Assembly: GCA_030562195.1 (NCBI GenBank)
Contig: JAUJPP010000007.1
Coordinates: forward strand, 30,501,769-30,565,768
Length of the DNA: 64,000 bases
Origin: Nipponacmea schrenckii
Lineage: Eukaryota > Mollusca > Gastropoda > Lottiidae
Direction: 5' to 3'
Shown here: piece after piece, positions 33,601-44,309 of the stretch
How the letters are laid out: each line of letters begins with the position of its first letter
How positions within the stretch are numbered: the first letter of the stretch is position 1
The notes under the pieces: generated by a model
What the model saw: the letters and a program-made list of their open reading frames with translations, nothing else
The model's database searches: none
What the model was told of the DNA's origin: nothing
Position numbers and translations under genes: made by a program

Positions 33601-36600
33601 AACTATCAGCTAATAGACTTACTGATGAGTTTACTTCAACATTGGTGAAGAATCTACTGCAAGTTTCAAACTATCCTTTAGCTGTTTTAGATCTCTCTAA
33701 CAATCAGGTAACTCTGTTTTCTGTGTCACCTGGTCAGTGAGTTCACAAGCCATAACCTGACTTATGAGTTGAAAACCTTAGTACCCCTGCCTATATCTCC
33801 ACCACTATGAGTTTTGTATGCTCGAATCATATGTTTAAAGTTTAAAGTAAACCCAAATGTTGTTTTGTAAGAAATTTTTACCAAGGAATTTTAGAGCTCG
33901 GCACGAAATTTTGAAGCACAAGGCTGGGAAGTTCTGGAAATGAAAGGCCTTATAATTATAGAAAATTATATTCTGTTCAATTTTCAAAAATTTTTTCCTT
34001 ATAAGAAATTTATTTAATTATGTATTTTCTAGTTAAATAAAAAAACAGCTAGTGAAATGAGTAGGTTATATTCTACTAAAGGTTATAAAACCTTGTTACA
34101 CAGTATTAACCTTCAATCAAATAACATAGGTAATATACATTATCCCATTATCCATTATATTTTACACAGGTATAATTCTGATGGTCAAAGGCTAATACAC
34201 TTCATACCTGATATGTTTTTTTTGTTGAAATTGTTTTCGAGGCATAACAGATTTAGTAAAACCTCTTTATTTATTGTTTTGTTCATTGTTTAGGGTTTAT
34301 TGAGGTGAGACTGACTGAAAGCACTGGCCTAGGTAACAGAGCAATAGATCAACTTATTAATTACATGAAAATTAGTATGATGGTAGTTAATTAAGTCATA
34401 AGATTTTAGTTTAGATTTTAGTATAACTATTAGCTTTGAATTTTGGATTACAAGGTTGACCACCTGTGAATATGACATTTAGATTGATTGCATTTCTGAA
34501 ATTTAATTAACAGGAAGTGAAGGTATTATTACGTTAGTATCATGTATTACACCTACTTCTGTATTAAACACTCTATATGTTGATAAACAAAGGGCCAGTT
34601 TTGAAGAAAATGAAGTCAACGATATAGGAATGAAAATAGCTTCCATGTTAGGTAAGGTAATACATACAGTAGAGACCACTCCAGGGAATATTTATAACGG
34701 TCGCTTAATGAAGATGGTCTGGGTTAACTACTAGACCTGTTTGTTTTGAAGGAATATTTGAACGAATATACTTAATAAGGTTTGGGAACATTTCAAAATA
34801 ATGTTGAATGGACTATAATAGTGAGTTGGATAGATGAAGGAATGAATGACAATTTTTATTTTTTTTTGCAAATTGAACAAAGTTGAATGAATGAATGAAT
34901 GACACCAATCATTATATATTTATTTTTCCTTTCATTCATAGGCTACAAGGTGAATATTAAAGACAATATAATAGAAACAGGGTGTAGCTCTTTGCCTAAT
35001 ATACTTCAGTCTGGCGTTCATATCAATATCTCATCATTAGGTGGGCATACAGGTATGTTATATGTTTACAATTGTAGACTTGTTGACTATCGTCATTCTA
35101 CTAGATGGAGCAACAGAGTAAGGGTAACAGGATTGTTAAAGCAGGAGGAGTGGGGGTGGGGGAGGCTGGGTTACCCACTAGAAATCTCCCTACTGGTTAT
35201 GCCCCAAACTATTAAAATTCTAAACTTTGTGGCTTCTATTTGGATATAGTCACTTATCACAAAGACAAAATAATTTGCAAAAGACCTTTAAAAAATGTGA
35301 TTGATACAGAAAGGATATGTCATTTGAATATAGGAGTCAATAAAATTTGGTTGTACGCTACCAGAAAAAATGGTAATGATAAGAGTTGATCAAGGCCTGT
35401 CATGTCTTAACCTTATACACGATATTCATTATTAGTTTACATAAATAAAATTATTTGCATCTATTTTGTCGTTTTTTGTTAATTTAGGTGATATTATCTA
35501 CAAGTTAAATTGTCCTGCCATAGTAACAGATCTATCATCAAGACAACTACTCTATCTCACTTTCTCTCAAGTTATGGAAATTGCCTCTTATTTAAGAGGA
35601 TACAGTAAGTGTTATTTGAAATCAACTACTTTAGATTCAATGATTAAATTACATTTGTTTGGTTTTTTTGTTTAAATGACACGAGTTGGAAATGATTCCT
35701 AATTTAGAGAATTGACACAGAACAAACACAAGCAATTTTAGATCAGATACCGTATTAGGTCATCCAACTTTAGATTCAAATATTAAATCTGTGATCTTTG
35801 TTAACTGTTTTTTGGCTTTAAAAAGCATTTCGAAATGAGACGGGGAATAGCATTCAGACATTCAGTGTGCTGAGTTAGCCTATCTTTTTTTAAGATCATT
35901 AACTTGCACAATCTATAGCATGTAGGGTCTTGATTAACTTTTGTGAACTACAAGGCACCTTTTCCTTGTTACCGTTAGTTCGACCAACTTGCGTCACTGT
36001 CCGGGGGAATATAGGTTAACACTTTATTGCAATGTCATAAACGAACTGGATCTTTACCAAAGAATATTCCTTATCATTGTATTAGAAGATGGAGAATGTA
36101 TATTATCTAATGAAGAGTTTAATATGATTACTGGAAGTAATAAAGACAGAGAGGTCCCATCCTGGCTCCAGGTAAAATTACATTTACATCCATTATTAAA
36201 GACACGTGTTTGCCAATCGCTTAACCCACCATTCCTTATATAGGCACAGCTTTATGGAACAACAGTCACTGGTTAAAGTTTATTCAACGTTTCGACGTGT
36301 TTCCCCCGCCGTCCTCAGGCACAGAAACTTTAACCAGTGATTGTTGTTCCATAAAGCTGTGCCTATATATGTATTCACAATTACTAAATGCCATTTGAAG
36401 ACCATTATACCTTAGTCTCAGAAGTGGAAAATCTTTAGCTAAGTTGATCAATAAGAGTGTTCACAGTTCATCGTTGAAATTTCAACCTTCAAATCCATGT
36501 GTGTCCCAAATATTGCGCATTTGACAGTTAAAATGACGACTCAGCATTTCTTGAGATATGCGATCTAAAGAGACATTTAGAAATAGAAAGTAAAACTCCT

Positions 36601-39521
36601 ATTTTGGGTTTTTTGAAAGGATTTTACATGCATTTCTTGTTAAGTAAAACAAAGCATTGTTGCTAACACATCTTCTATATTTCAATAATATATTGTCTCA
36701 GAGTTAACTGTTTCGAGTTGATATGTCTCCAAGAAGATGACTTGTTTTCCTTCTGAAGATTCTTTCCATATATTCAAGACCAAGATTTAACCCTCGAAAA
36801 TGGCGATATGCCCCTATATTCTTGATCCCAGTTTCATTTCATTTATGGTTTGATTTGATCTATTTTACCGTAGATTTTTATTGCATTTTATCCTTCTATA
36901 ATACATCTTTCAATACCTTTTTTCATTTCTTTCACACCAAAGTTTTCTTTAATTTGCAGATTTATTTTTTCCATAAATTTCTATCAATGTTTCATCATGA
37001 ACGGAAAGAAATACTTAAAGGTCAATTTGTTTTGGAAAATAAATACTTTCATGTCACACTATCTTGCCAATCCAAGTTGAGTAAGATTTATTAAGTTGCA
37101 TAAGTTAGGCTACAGCTATAAGTGATTGTTATAAAAGTCAAATTTGAGTGTAACTTTGTGGGAGGTAGGTAGGCCTACAATTTAGAATTTTAGTTTTTCT
37201 CAACACTCTTCAAGGGAGATAAGTTTAAGAATTTACAATAATTATTGAGATGTCGGTATTTCTCTGTACACTTCAAGGGAATGAATTATTATTTACATCC
37301 CTTGAGATGTAGGTCAGTAATTTCGTAGACTTCAAGGGAGATAATTAATATTTACGACAGAAATTTCGTAGACTTCAAGGGAGATAATTAATATTTACAT
37401 CTCTTGAAATGTTGCTCAATATTTACGTTCATTTCAAGAGAGATAATTATAATTCACGAATGTTGGTCAGTATTTTCAACACAGTTCAAGGGCAATAATT
37501 GACACTGTTCATTATATAGGTCAGTATTTCCGTGCACTTCATGGGAGATAATTTATAGAATATTCAACCGTTTATAACTTTTTCCAGAAAGTTCATTGGA
37601 ATCTTAAGAGTGTGTAACATTAACGCCTGGCCAATACTTGGTTTCTGAAAATTTCACTATTCTATTCACTTAAATGACTCATTTTCTCAGGAATTCTGAA
37701 ATGCAATTTTAAACATCAAATTCAAAATCATGCCAAAGTTAAAAAAAAATAAGGAGAAAGAGGTTTCTAAGAATAGCTCGAACGTATTAATTATTAGCAT
37801 AAAATGTTTTACTGAACCATAGAACTGATACTGAACCGAGTCTGTCAGTATTTCTCCACACATCAAGGGAGATAATATTTGGTTTATTTTATTTCTGATG
37901 TAGTTATCTGATAAACGAGATATAGGATTATATTTAAGTAATTTACCTGGTAACGCCACTGTGAATAAATTGGAAGCTATATTTGAAATGGAAGCTGATT
38001 GTAACGTTGATGAAATCTGTTTAATGAAGGTAAGAAACAATTGGAAAGGCATTAAATTTTTACAAACTTCATATAATATAAGACGTCTTAAACGACATCC
38101 ATATTCGAGGACTACAAGTCCCAAGCACAAGGCAATATTATGGAAAAAGCACGTTAGAATTACAAGACATATGTACAAACACATTTGTCTTGGTTGTATT
38201 AATCACACCACAGACTTTCTTTGTCTAGACAAACATTCACATGTATATTTCTTAATATCGTCTTGTGTTCGTGAACATAAGAAAAATCCTTGCAACCTGT
38301 GTAATCTTCTGATATGATCTTTCTCAAATTATATGTTATCTACAAACAAGTTGACAGCATTTATTTTCATGTTGAACAAGGATTGTAATTCAAGATACTC
38401 TTCTTTCAACCTGTTTGTGAAAAATGACTGATGCTAAAACAGTACAGTATATTGGATTTTAAGTTTTGTTTGTGCTAGAATGAATGAACATTTGACATAA
38501 CAAAGAGGAAGATCAAAATTAAGTTTCTGTTTCTCACATATTAAATTTATTGTAAATGACAGGACCCCGTGAGTAGAAACAACAATGGTGTAGGATGGGT
38601 GTTAATGTCAGATGCCCAGTCTGTGGACAAAGCTATTCATTTTTTTCAACAAGGAGAGGTATGAATTGTTTTTAAATTCAATTCCATATTAGATAAAGAA
38701 AATATGTGTTGTTTTTGAAGAAAGCATGATGATAGATGTTAGACTCCAACTCAGGCAGAATCTTCTGGTACTTTCTTTCTTAGTGTATTTGAAATGGAAT
38801 GAATGAAATTTTGTCAGGGCAGTGGCATTAGCGTACTCTTTTAGCGATTTCCAACTGTCATAATATGAGTAATCTGTAACGTGCACAGCCTGTAGCACAC
38901 GGGGCTTTGGTTTATCGTCCCTTCCAAACGACTAGACGCCTTTTCCATGTCAGTCTCTCAGACCTAAATCACTGTCAAGACCTTCTGGTGGATTTGAATC
39001 CCGATTGCTTGACAAACAATGTGCAGTCAAACATCTCCATTCAAAGCTTCATTCGTGTTCTTCTGTATTCATATTTTGAATTATTATATTTTGTACAGGC
39101 TAAAATATTTGGTCAACCATTCAGTATCTCAAGAATACAAGTCAAACTACACGATTCTGCCAGTTTAGAAGCTGAACAAAAAGCAAGGTTTGTGTCCGTT
39201 ATCCTATTTGATCTGGTCGAATCTGACTAATATAACTTGATGAGCCCATTGACTCTTTCAAAAGACTATGTGGATGCCCCACAGAATCTGATTTATTCAT
39301 TCAATTTTTGGACTCTGATATCTACCTCTGGGATCTTCTCTTTACCTTCTTATAAGTTTAAAATTTCTTTCTATAGAAAAGATATGGAAGAAAGATTGAA
39401 ACAAAGAAAGATAGACGAGGCAGCACACAGACAACTTATTCTACATAATACAGAGGAATCCTGGAAGAGACATGCTTATAGATTGGCTCATCCTGCTTAT
39501 GCTGATGGTAGAATTTGGTAG
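27623..39521 (+). CDS. Leucine-rich-repeat protein with C-terminal RRM-like domain, unrecognised family
   Basis: Exons: 27623-27817, 28220-28345, 29192-29327, 30657-30798, 31327-31455, 31665-31791, 32076-32264, 32729-32971, 33484-33707, 34033-34129, 34514-34651, 34942-35052, 35488-35604, 36086-36171, 36960-37080, 37904 (or 37920)-38029, 38563-38658, 39099-39187 and 39377-39521; about 850-870 residues. The N-terminal two thirds have ribonuclease-inhibitor-type LRRs of about 28 residues (VLDLSHNNMGPQAFRAVCLA, LEDINISNNQI, LAVLDLSNNQ, INLQSNNIGSEGIITLVSCI). Later comes an RRM-like fold: IGLYLSNLP (RNP2-like), TVNKLEAIFEMEA helix, GVGWVLMS (RNP1-like), SVDKAIHFFQQGE helix. The tail is charged, ending HPAYADGRIW. 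Two junctions are problematic: the third exon runs into TAA before its natural donor, and the 37080 donor does not phase with the 37904 acceptor. Binding of protein by the LRRs and RNA by the RRM is inferred from folds only. Confidence 0.75.
27869..28120 (+). repeat. Decayed copy of the 6418-7364 repeat family, in LRR-RRM intron 1
   Basis: Carries TGCCCACCTAAAA, GATGATATCTCATACAAG, AGAGTTATTGCCCTTGACTTAG and CATGTCAAATTTGGC, the ordered words of one core unit of the TEX9-intron element. It is a single truncated unit. Confidence 0.55.
28366..28554. mobile_element. piggyBac-type MITE in LRR-RRM intron 2
   Basis: The ends are TTAA-CCCTTTGAACCCTGAG and CTAGGGTTTAAAGGG-TTAA: near-perfect inverted repeats starting CCC and ending GGG, each flanked by TTAA. 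That is the hallmark of piggyBac-superfamily elements, which duplicate TTAA. The 189-bp body has no coding capacity and a secondary inverted repeat around GCCGGTTTACCGGC and GAGCCGGTATACCGGC. Confidence 0.75.
28720..28960 (+). repeat. Interspersed repeat in LRR-RRM intron 2, related to 14325-14500
   Basis: Shares ordered words with the RFX7-intron copy: CTTAGAATGAACATAA, AGTAGATATA, CATACATAACATAAC, AATCCTTATATA. Limits are approximate. Confidence 0.4.
30035..30260. repeat. Probable repeat remnant in LRR-RRM intron 3
   Basis: The GC-rich block around CGAAGAGGGGGTGCGCACCC is unlike the AT-rich intron around it and has the look of a dispersed repeat. No second copy is in the window, so this is a weak call. 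Confidence 0.25.
36239..36367. mobile_element. 129-bp hairpin element in LRR-RRM intron 14
   Basis: TATAGGCACAGCTTTATGG at the left is the reverse complement of CCATAAAGCTGTGCCTATA at the right, and the arms continue through CACTGGTTAAAGTTT and AAACTTTAACCAGTG. A loop containing CAACGTTTCGACGTG and CCGCCGTCCTCAGGC separates them. It is a small MITE-like or fold-back repeat. Confidence 0.75.
37195..37560 (+). repeat. Irregular tandem array of a CTTCAAGGGAGATAAT unit in LRR-RRM intron 15
   Basis: The word CTTCAAGGGAGATAA (or a close variant such as TTCAAGAGAGATAA or TTCATGGGAGATAA) recurs about every 55-65 bases, joined by AATATTTACG and GTCAGTATTT words. A further outlying copy is at about 37865. 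It lies before the RRM-encoding exons. Confidence 0.65.
38880..39050 (-). repeat. Possible tRNA-derived SINE remnant in LRR-RRM intron 17
   Basis: On the minus strand the stretch contains GGGATTCAAATCC, close to a tRNA B box, and CTAGTCGTTTGGAAGGGACG. A similar block with AAACAAGTAGACACCCTTTCC occurs near 48980. No clear A box or tail was found, so the SINE label is tentative. Confidence 0.25.
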
Positions 39522-41237
39522 TAGTCCTCTCTAACCCTCTAGCCATTGTAATAATGAATCTTTTTATCCCAATAAGGGCAATACATTGCACACCAAGAGA
39601 GATCGGAATTCAAATAAGTACAAATATTAAACACTGATAGTGATACACAACAGACATACAAACAGGGAACACACACAATGGTACAAAGCATAAATAACAT
39701 AATAAGAGCGTATAGTATTTACACGGTTTTTATTCATGAATCAATGTTTTCCTCCTGACGGGCCTTTGGAATTAAACATGCGAATACTTAATAAATGAGT
39801 ATAAGGTTCGATTGATTTAATGTTTTTATAATGATTTGATATTAAATCTAATTATGATTAGATAATTAAAATCACTAATTATGATTGTCTAAATATGATT
39901 CATTAGTTGTTTAGTATGTGTACATATATCTAAATTACAGAATCTTCTAAAGATAATTAATTAATATCTGTTTAATATACTGGAATGTAGTCAAATATAT
40001 CGCTTGGATACGTTGAGAATGTCGGACGTGAGTTCCAATCTCGATCGGTGTGTGAAAGACCGAAAACCTTGAATAAGTCATCTTCACTCACAATTCCAGT
40101 CCATTCAGCTGTAAATGGATATGGATAATCCGATAAAGATCAATGCCAAGAGGTTTGGCCCAGCTGGTAGAAATGATCCCTGTCACGGCGTACTTATGAA
40201 CCTAAGTTGTTATCCTTGTAAAATATAGTTGTTTCTTTCTCTTTTTTTCTGTGTCTTATATCTTAAAGGTAGTTATAATGTGATTTTTCTTCCCTAATAA
40301 AACATGTTATTGTAAATGCCTTGATAGTCAATAGTAGTATACTTATTAACTAGTTTGTAATTGGTTTTGCAGTGATATTCTTTAAGTTTTTCGAATTTGT
40401 TAATTTTGTGTTAAGAACCAGTCTTTTTATATATTTTATTGCATGCTTGTTATTGTTATGGTTGAATGAAATCATTCCTAAAAGGTTTCTGATTTTAGAT
40501 TTTGTATTTATAAACGCTTTCATTGAATTATCAGATCAGCATTATTAACTTTTCTTCGTTTATAGTTTAAGTTTTTTTTTCAGAAATATTTTTCAATGAT
40601 TCTTACTTTTGATAGTAAATATGTTGTAAACTAACAGTAAATAATATTTTTCAGCTATGAATATAAGCATTAGATTGAAATAAACACTCTATATAAATGA
40701 TATTTGTCTTATCCACCACACAAAAAGATTGTGCACCAGCTTTTATCAAATCTGTACAGATACTCTCGAATTTTATCATCTTTGTTTCAAGACAATGAGA
40801 CAAACCAGTGAAAAACACATATTTTTAAATAGAAAAATTCTTTAATAATTATGTAATAGAACATAAAACCTAAAAATACTTTGTAAAACATTGCTGTAGT
40901 GTGACGTAACATTAAGATCATTTTTATAGTAATATTAAACTAATTAATATCAAACTGCGTATGGTTCTTGCATGTTATTCCACGCAAGAATCATTCGTAT
41001 GACTGTAACCTAAAAACGGAACATAATATGTTCGAGAATTAACTACCAGTTCCCTTGTTGACCCATTATTTGGTAAATCCTCAAATTTTTTTTACAAATA
41101 AACGAAAATAAAGTCGTTTCGAAAAATATCAAAATTGTAATGGCTTGTAGACCCTATTGATATTTAAATTCATGGCGCATTGTTCTTCAAACCATACATC
41201 GTAATTTGTCCAAAACTATAATTATCATTAAATTCCG
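39522..41237. other. Intergenic DNA between convergent LRR-RRM and calexcitin genes
   Basis: AT-rich sequence that must include both 3' UTRs. Several AATAAA words occur on the plus strand and none can be preferred. No open frame or exon of note. Confidence 0.45.
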
Positions 41238-44200
41238 TCAATCATCAAAAGTAAGTTTACCAGTAATAAAATTACCCAAGGCGCCAGCATCATCTGATCG
41301 GAAATATTCCGCTGATAAAATAGTGAAATATTCTAAATCTATTTTCTTCTCATGGTTCTGAAAGTTAAAGAATTGGATTCAAGATCCGGTTCCTCCATTT
41401 TAAGAAGTAACTCAGAATATACTGTCGAACTGCTGTGGTAAAGTTTTAACATATAATCCATTTGTTGTTTTTTTTGTGATAGTGAAATGAAAATGTGCTC
41501 AAGAATTATTTCTTCTTCTGAAACAATATTTGCTGGAATGGTGTTAATGAAAAACTAGTAAATGTCTTTGATTTCCATTTGATATTCAACTTACCCCAGA
41601 AAACATAAGGAAGGCAGCTCTGGCATCTTTAGGGGGGACTCCAAAATCTGATAAAACATATTCATATTCTTCTAAATCTACAACGCCGTCTCCTAGAAGA
41701 CAGGAAAATAACATTCTAGTGGCATCATCAGTTTTGAATGACATGGAAGTATTGCATTCTACTAGACGCCTTTTCTTAAAATTACTCAATTTAAAGAGGA
41801 GAGACACCTTATTCGTATATCATTGAAGAACTGTAACTATCTTTTAGAACAAAAAGATTTCCAGAGAACATCAAACATCGGAACCCTTTTTCAAAACATA
41901 CAACGGGTACATGACGTACCTCAATACCATCATTTGAATTATATCGAATGTCTTATATTTAAGATTAATTTGCCAGTGTAAAATTATGCACGCCCGGGGA
42001 TAAAACATCAAGACAAAAAGTTGTCCGTATCTAATTAGAGAAAGACAATTTCACAAATGGATTAACAAATTGGTCCTTAAGGGCAATAAATATGAACGTG
42101 TATGGTCTAGATTTTTAATAATACAATTCATGGTTTTATAATAAAAATATGACTCAATGAGTTGTTCTCAATGAATGTTCCTAGGATGCTTTGAAATGAA
42201 ATGAATCTCTCGGCAGATAATGATATGGACTATTTTAAGTAAAGTAACTTATGTTGGTCAATAATACTAAATACATCAACACCGATAAGAGTAATAGTAA
42301 TTATCGACCCTAGTATTGAAATAAAACTTATGAACTGAATATTAGAATAAAACAAACACCTTGCTAAAATCACTTTATCTTTTTTTACCAGAATTTCCTC
42401 GTGGCAAATGTAATCTAAAACATTTATAATTTACCTGTTCGATCATACAGGTTAAATTTATATTCTATGTACTTCTCAAGCCATCCAGGTATTTTCATTC
42501 CACTGCCGTGTTCATTAGAATCCTGGGCTGATTTAGCACACTCTGCGTTAAAATTTTCCCACATCTTCAGCTGCAAGAAGAAGCAAAATTTGAGATCGAC
42601 GTCCCCTGCAAAACCAAATGCAGCACTTGGTAGTTTTTTTTAAGGCACGTTAAGTCAATCAGGAAATTTTATGATAATAATAAAATTGATATTTTGAATA
42701 GGCCAAAATTTACGAAAGAAGTCGTGATTGTTATGTTTTCCAGAATATTTCAAAGCTTTTAATGAACAGAACGTTGTTGATTTAGGGAATCCTTCTTTTT
42801 GGGGAACTAATTGTTCTAGGAAATATCTTCAGATTCTTGTATGAGAGGGAAGCCACGTTTCAGGTTTTCTTTCTGAGAATTCCAATGCAAAATTCAGTTC
42901 AGCTTGTCTCTTCAGCTATGAAAACTGTTTTGATTGCGTGTGCTCAAAGGCCTCTTATCTTGGAAATGTGTTCCTCACCCATTCATCCGTCGAAATAACA
43001 CCATCACAATTACTGTCGCCATCGTCTTGAAGTTTTCTCCAAATCTCGATAAACGTCTCTTGTGTATGGATAAACTTTTTAGTCCCAACTTTCCAACCAC
43101 TCATTTCACACACTTTCTGTCAATTTAAAAATAGAAGAAACAAAATTACGATTGTATGTTCTTCAGTGTACTGATGCGCTGAAATGAATTTACAGTCTTG
43201 TTGCTTCCTTCCCATATCAATCGTCATAAAAAGAAGAATGGAGCAAGTCAATTGTCACCAGCAGTAAGGACATTTTGCTTATAACTGTATCTTGCAGTTG
43301 TCTAATCTGATTGTGGTGACTCTACTGCAAGCAGTAGCCATGCTGCCGTCTGATGATATCGCTTATTGTTCGCTGTAGTCGTTTCTGTCTATGTCACTTA
43401 TTTACGTTATATAAGGACACTTAGTGGTTCAGAGGTTAATGTATCCTACAAAGTTTTAGATGGAGAATCTATTAGCTAAAACCGGTCTTCAATTTCAGCA
43501 TTCCATTATCGATAAATTAAATTTCACTTGCAATACTTCTTATATAAGGATCTATTGCTCTTAATGCATTAGGCATGAAAAAAGTGTGCGTTTCGAATGT
43601 AAAGGCAATCTGGATGGATTCTGTCAATGTTGTTTATCATGACAGATTTGGACGATAAACTCGTCGTTTTGAAAGTAAAATTCAATTTACCTGTCTAGCC
43701 AGATCAAAATCTTTCCATTCTAATTTACCATCTTTATTCAAATCTGGAATCGGAGAAAATGGCCAGATGAGAAATTGATTCTACATTTGTACGTATACGT
43801 CTTTCCATGAACTGCTTCTGGCTATGAAATCTTGGTAAGCTGTAATTCTTAATTTCTAGCATTATCAGAAAATTATTCGAAATTCTTTATAATACTGATG
43901 GAAATGCATAGTGTGACAAATCGAAAATAAAATGATTGAAGTTTTACGTCCTACTTTACTGCACCTTATGGGCTAATGAAGACGTGTGACAAATGTCACT
44001 AGGAATCTTTCCTAGTTTGTGAAAATGTTTAATAACGTGAACGTTTTGCTGGAGTAATAAATTATAACAGAAGCGATATTTCATGAAAAAATGTTATACG
44101 GAGGCGTTTCTGACAGTCGAACACGGTTTATTGCTGTTAGCCTTGATCACCTGCAGCTAGTGATATTTAAATCATTCCATCAATAACCTCCTCCATCTCT

Positions 44201-44309
44201 ATATTTTAAATTATGAGTACTTACCAAAAAAGGTGTAAAATTCATGCATCAATTTCTTCTTCTGGAAATCACTAAGTTCTGGTTTAAAAAAACCCAGTAC
44301 ACTACCCAT
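41238..44309 (-). CDS. Calexcitin / sarcoplasmic calcium-binding protein (EF-hand)
   Basis: Six minus-strand exons: 44309-44225, 43743-43691, 43116-42979, 42570-42435, 41692-41595 and 41357-41238; 630 nt, 209 residues, all GT..AG with matching phases. It begins MGSVLGFFKPELSDFQKKKL; the LSDFQ start and the C-terminal EYFRSDDAGALGNFITGKL resemble squid calexcitin (about 190 residues). EF loop 1 is DLNKDGKLEWKD, loop 2 DSNCDGVISTDE and loop 3 DRTGDGVVDLEE; the fourth, near NHEKKIDLEYF, lacks several calcium ligands, as usual in the family. These are cytosolic calcium buffers or sensors of invertebrate muscle and neurons; calexcitin affects potassium channels and ryanodine receptors. Naming between calexcitin and SCP is not firm. 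The gene converges with the LRR-RRM gene. Confidence 0.9.

Noticed and set aside
34294..34332. A 39-nt in-phase candidate exon of the LRR-RRM gene
   Set aside because: Skipping it joins NNI directly to GSEGIITLVSCI, a perfect LRR, so it is probably a chance pair of splice-like words.
37687..38184. 165-codon minus-strand frame
   Set aside because: It is antisense to an RRM-encoding exon with good splice sites; its own sequence is low-complexity and hydrophobic with no family likeness.
27623..39521. Calling the LRR-RRM gene a pseudogene because of two phase problems
   Set aside because: Some 17 other exons are open with good splice sites, and both problem junctions have in-frame alternatives or could be single-base reference errors.
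40000..40210. Possible tRNA or SINE (GTGAGTTCCAATCTCGATC, then GGCCCAGCTGGTAG)
   Set aside because: Only weak B-box-like similarity; no cloverleaf could be built and no second copy was found.
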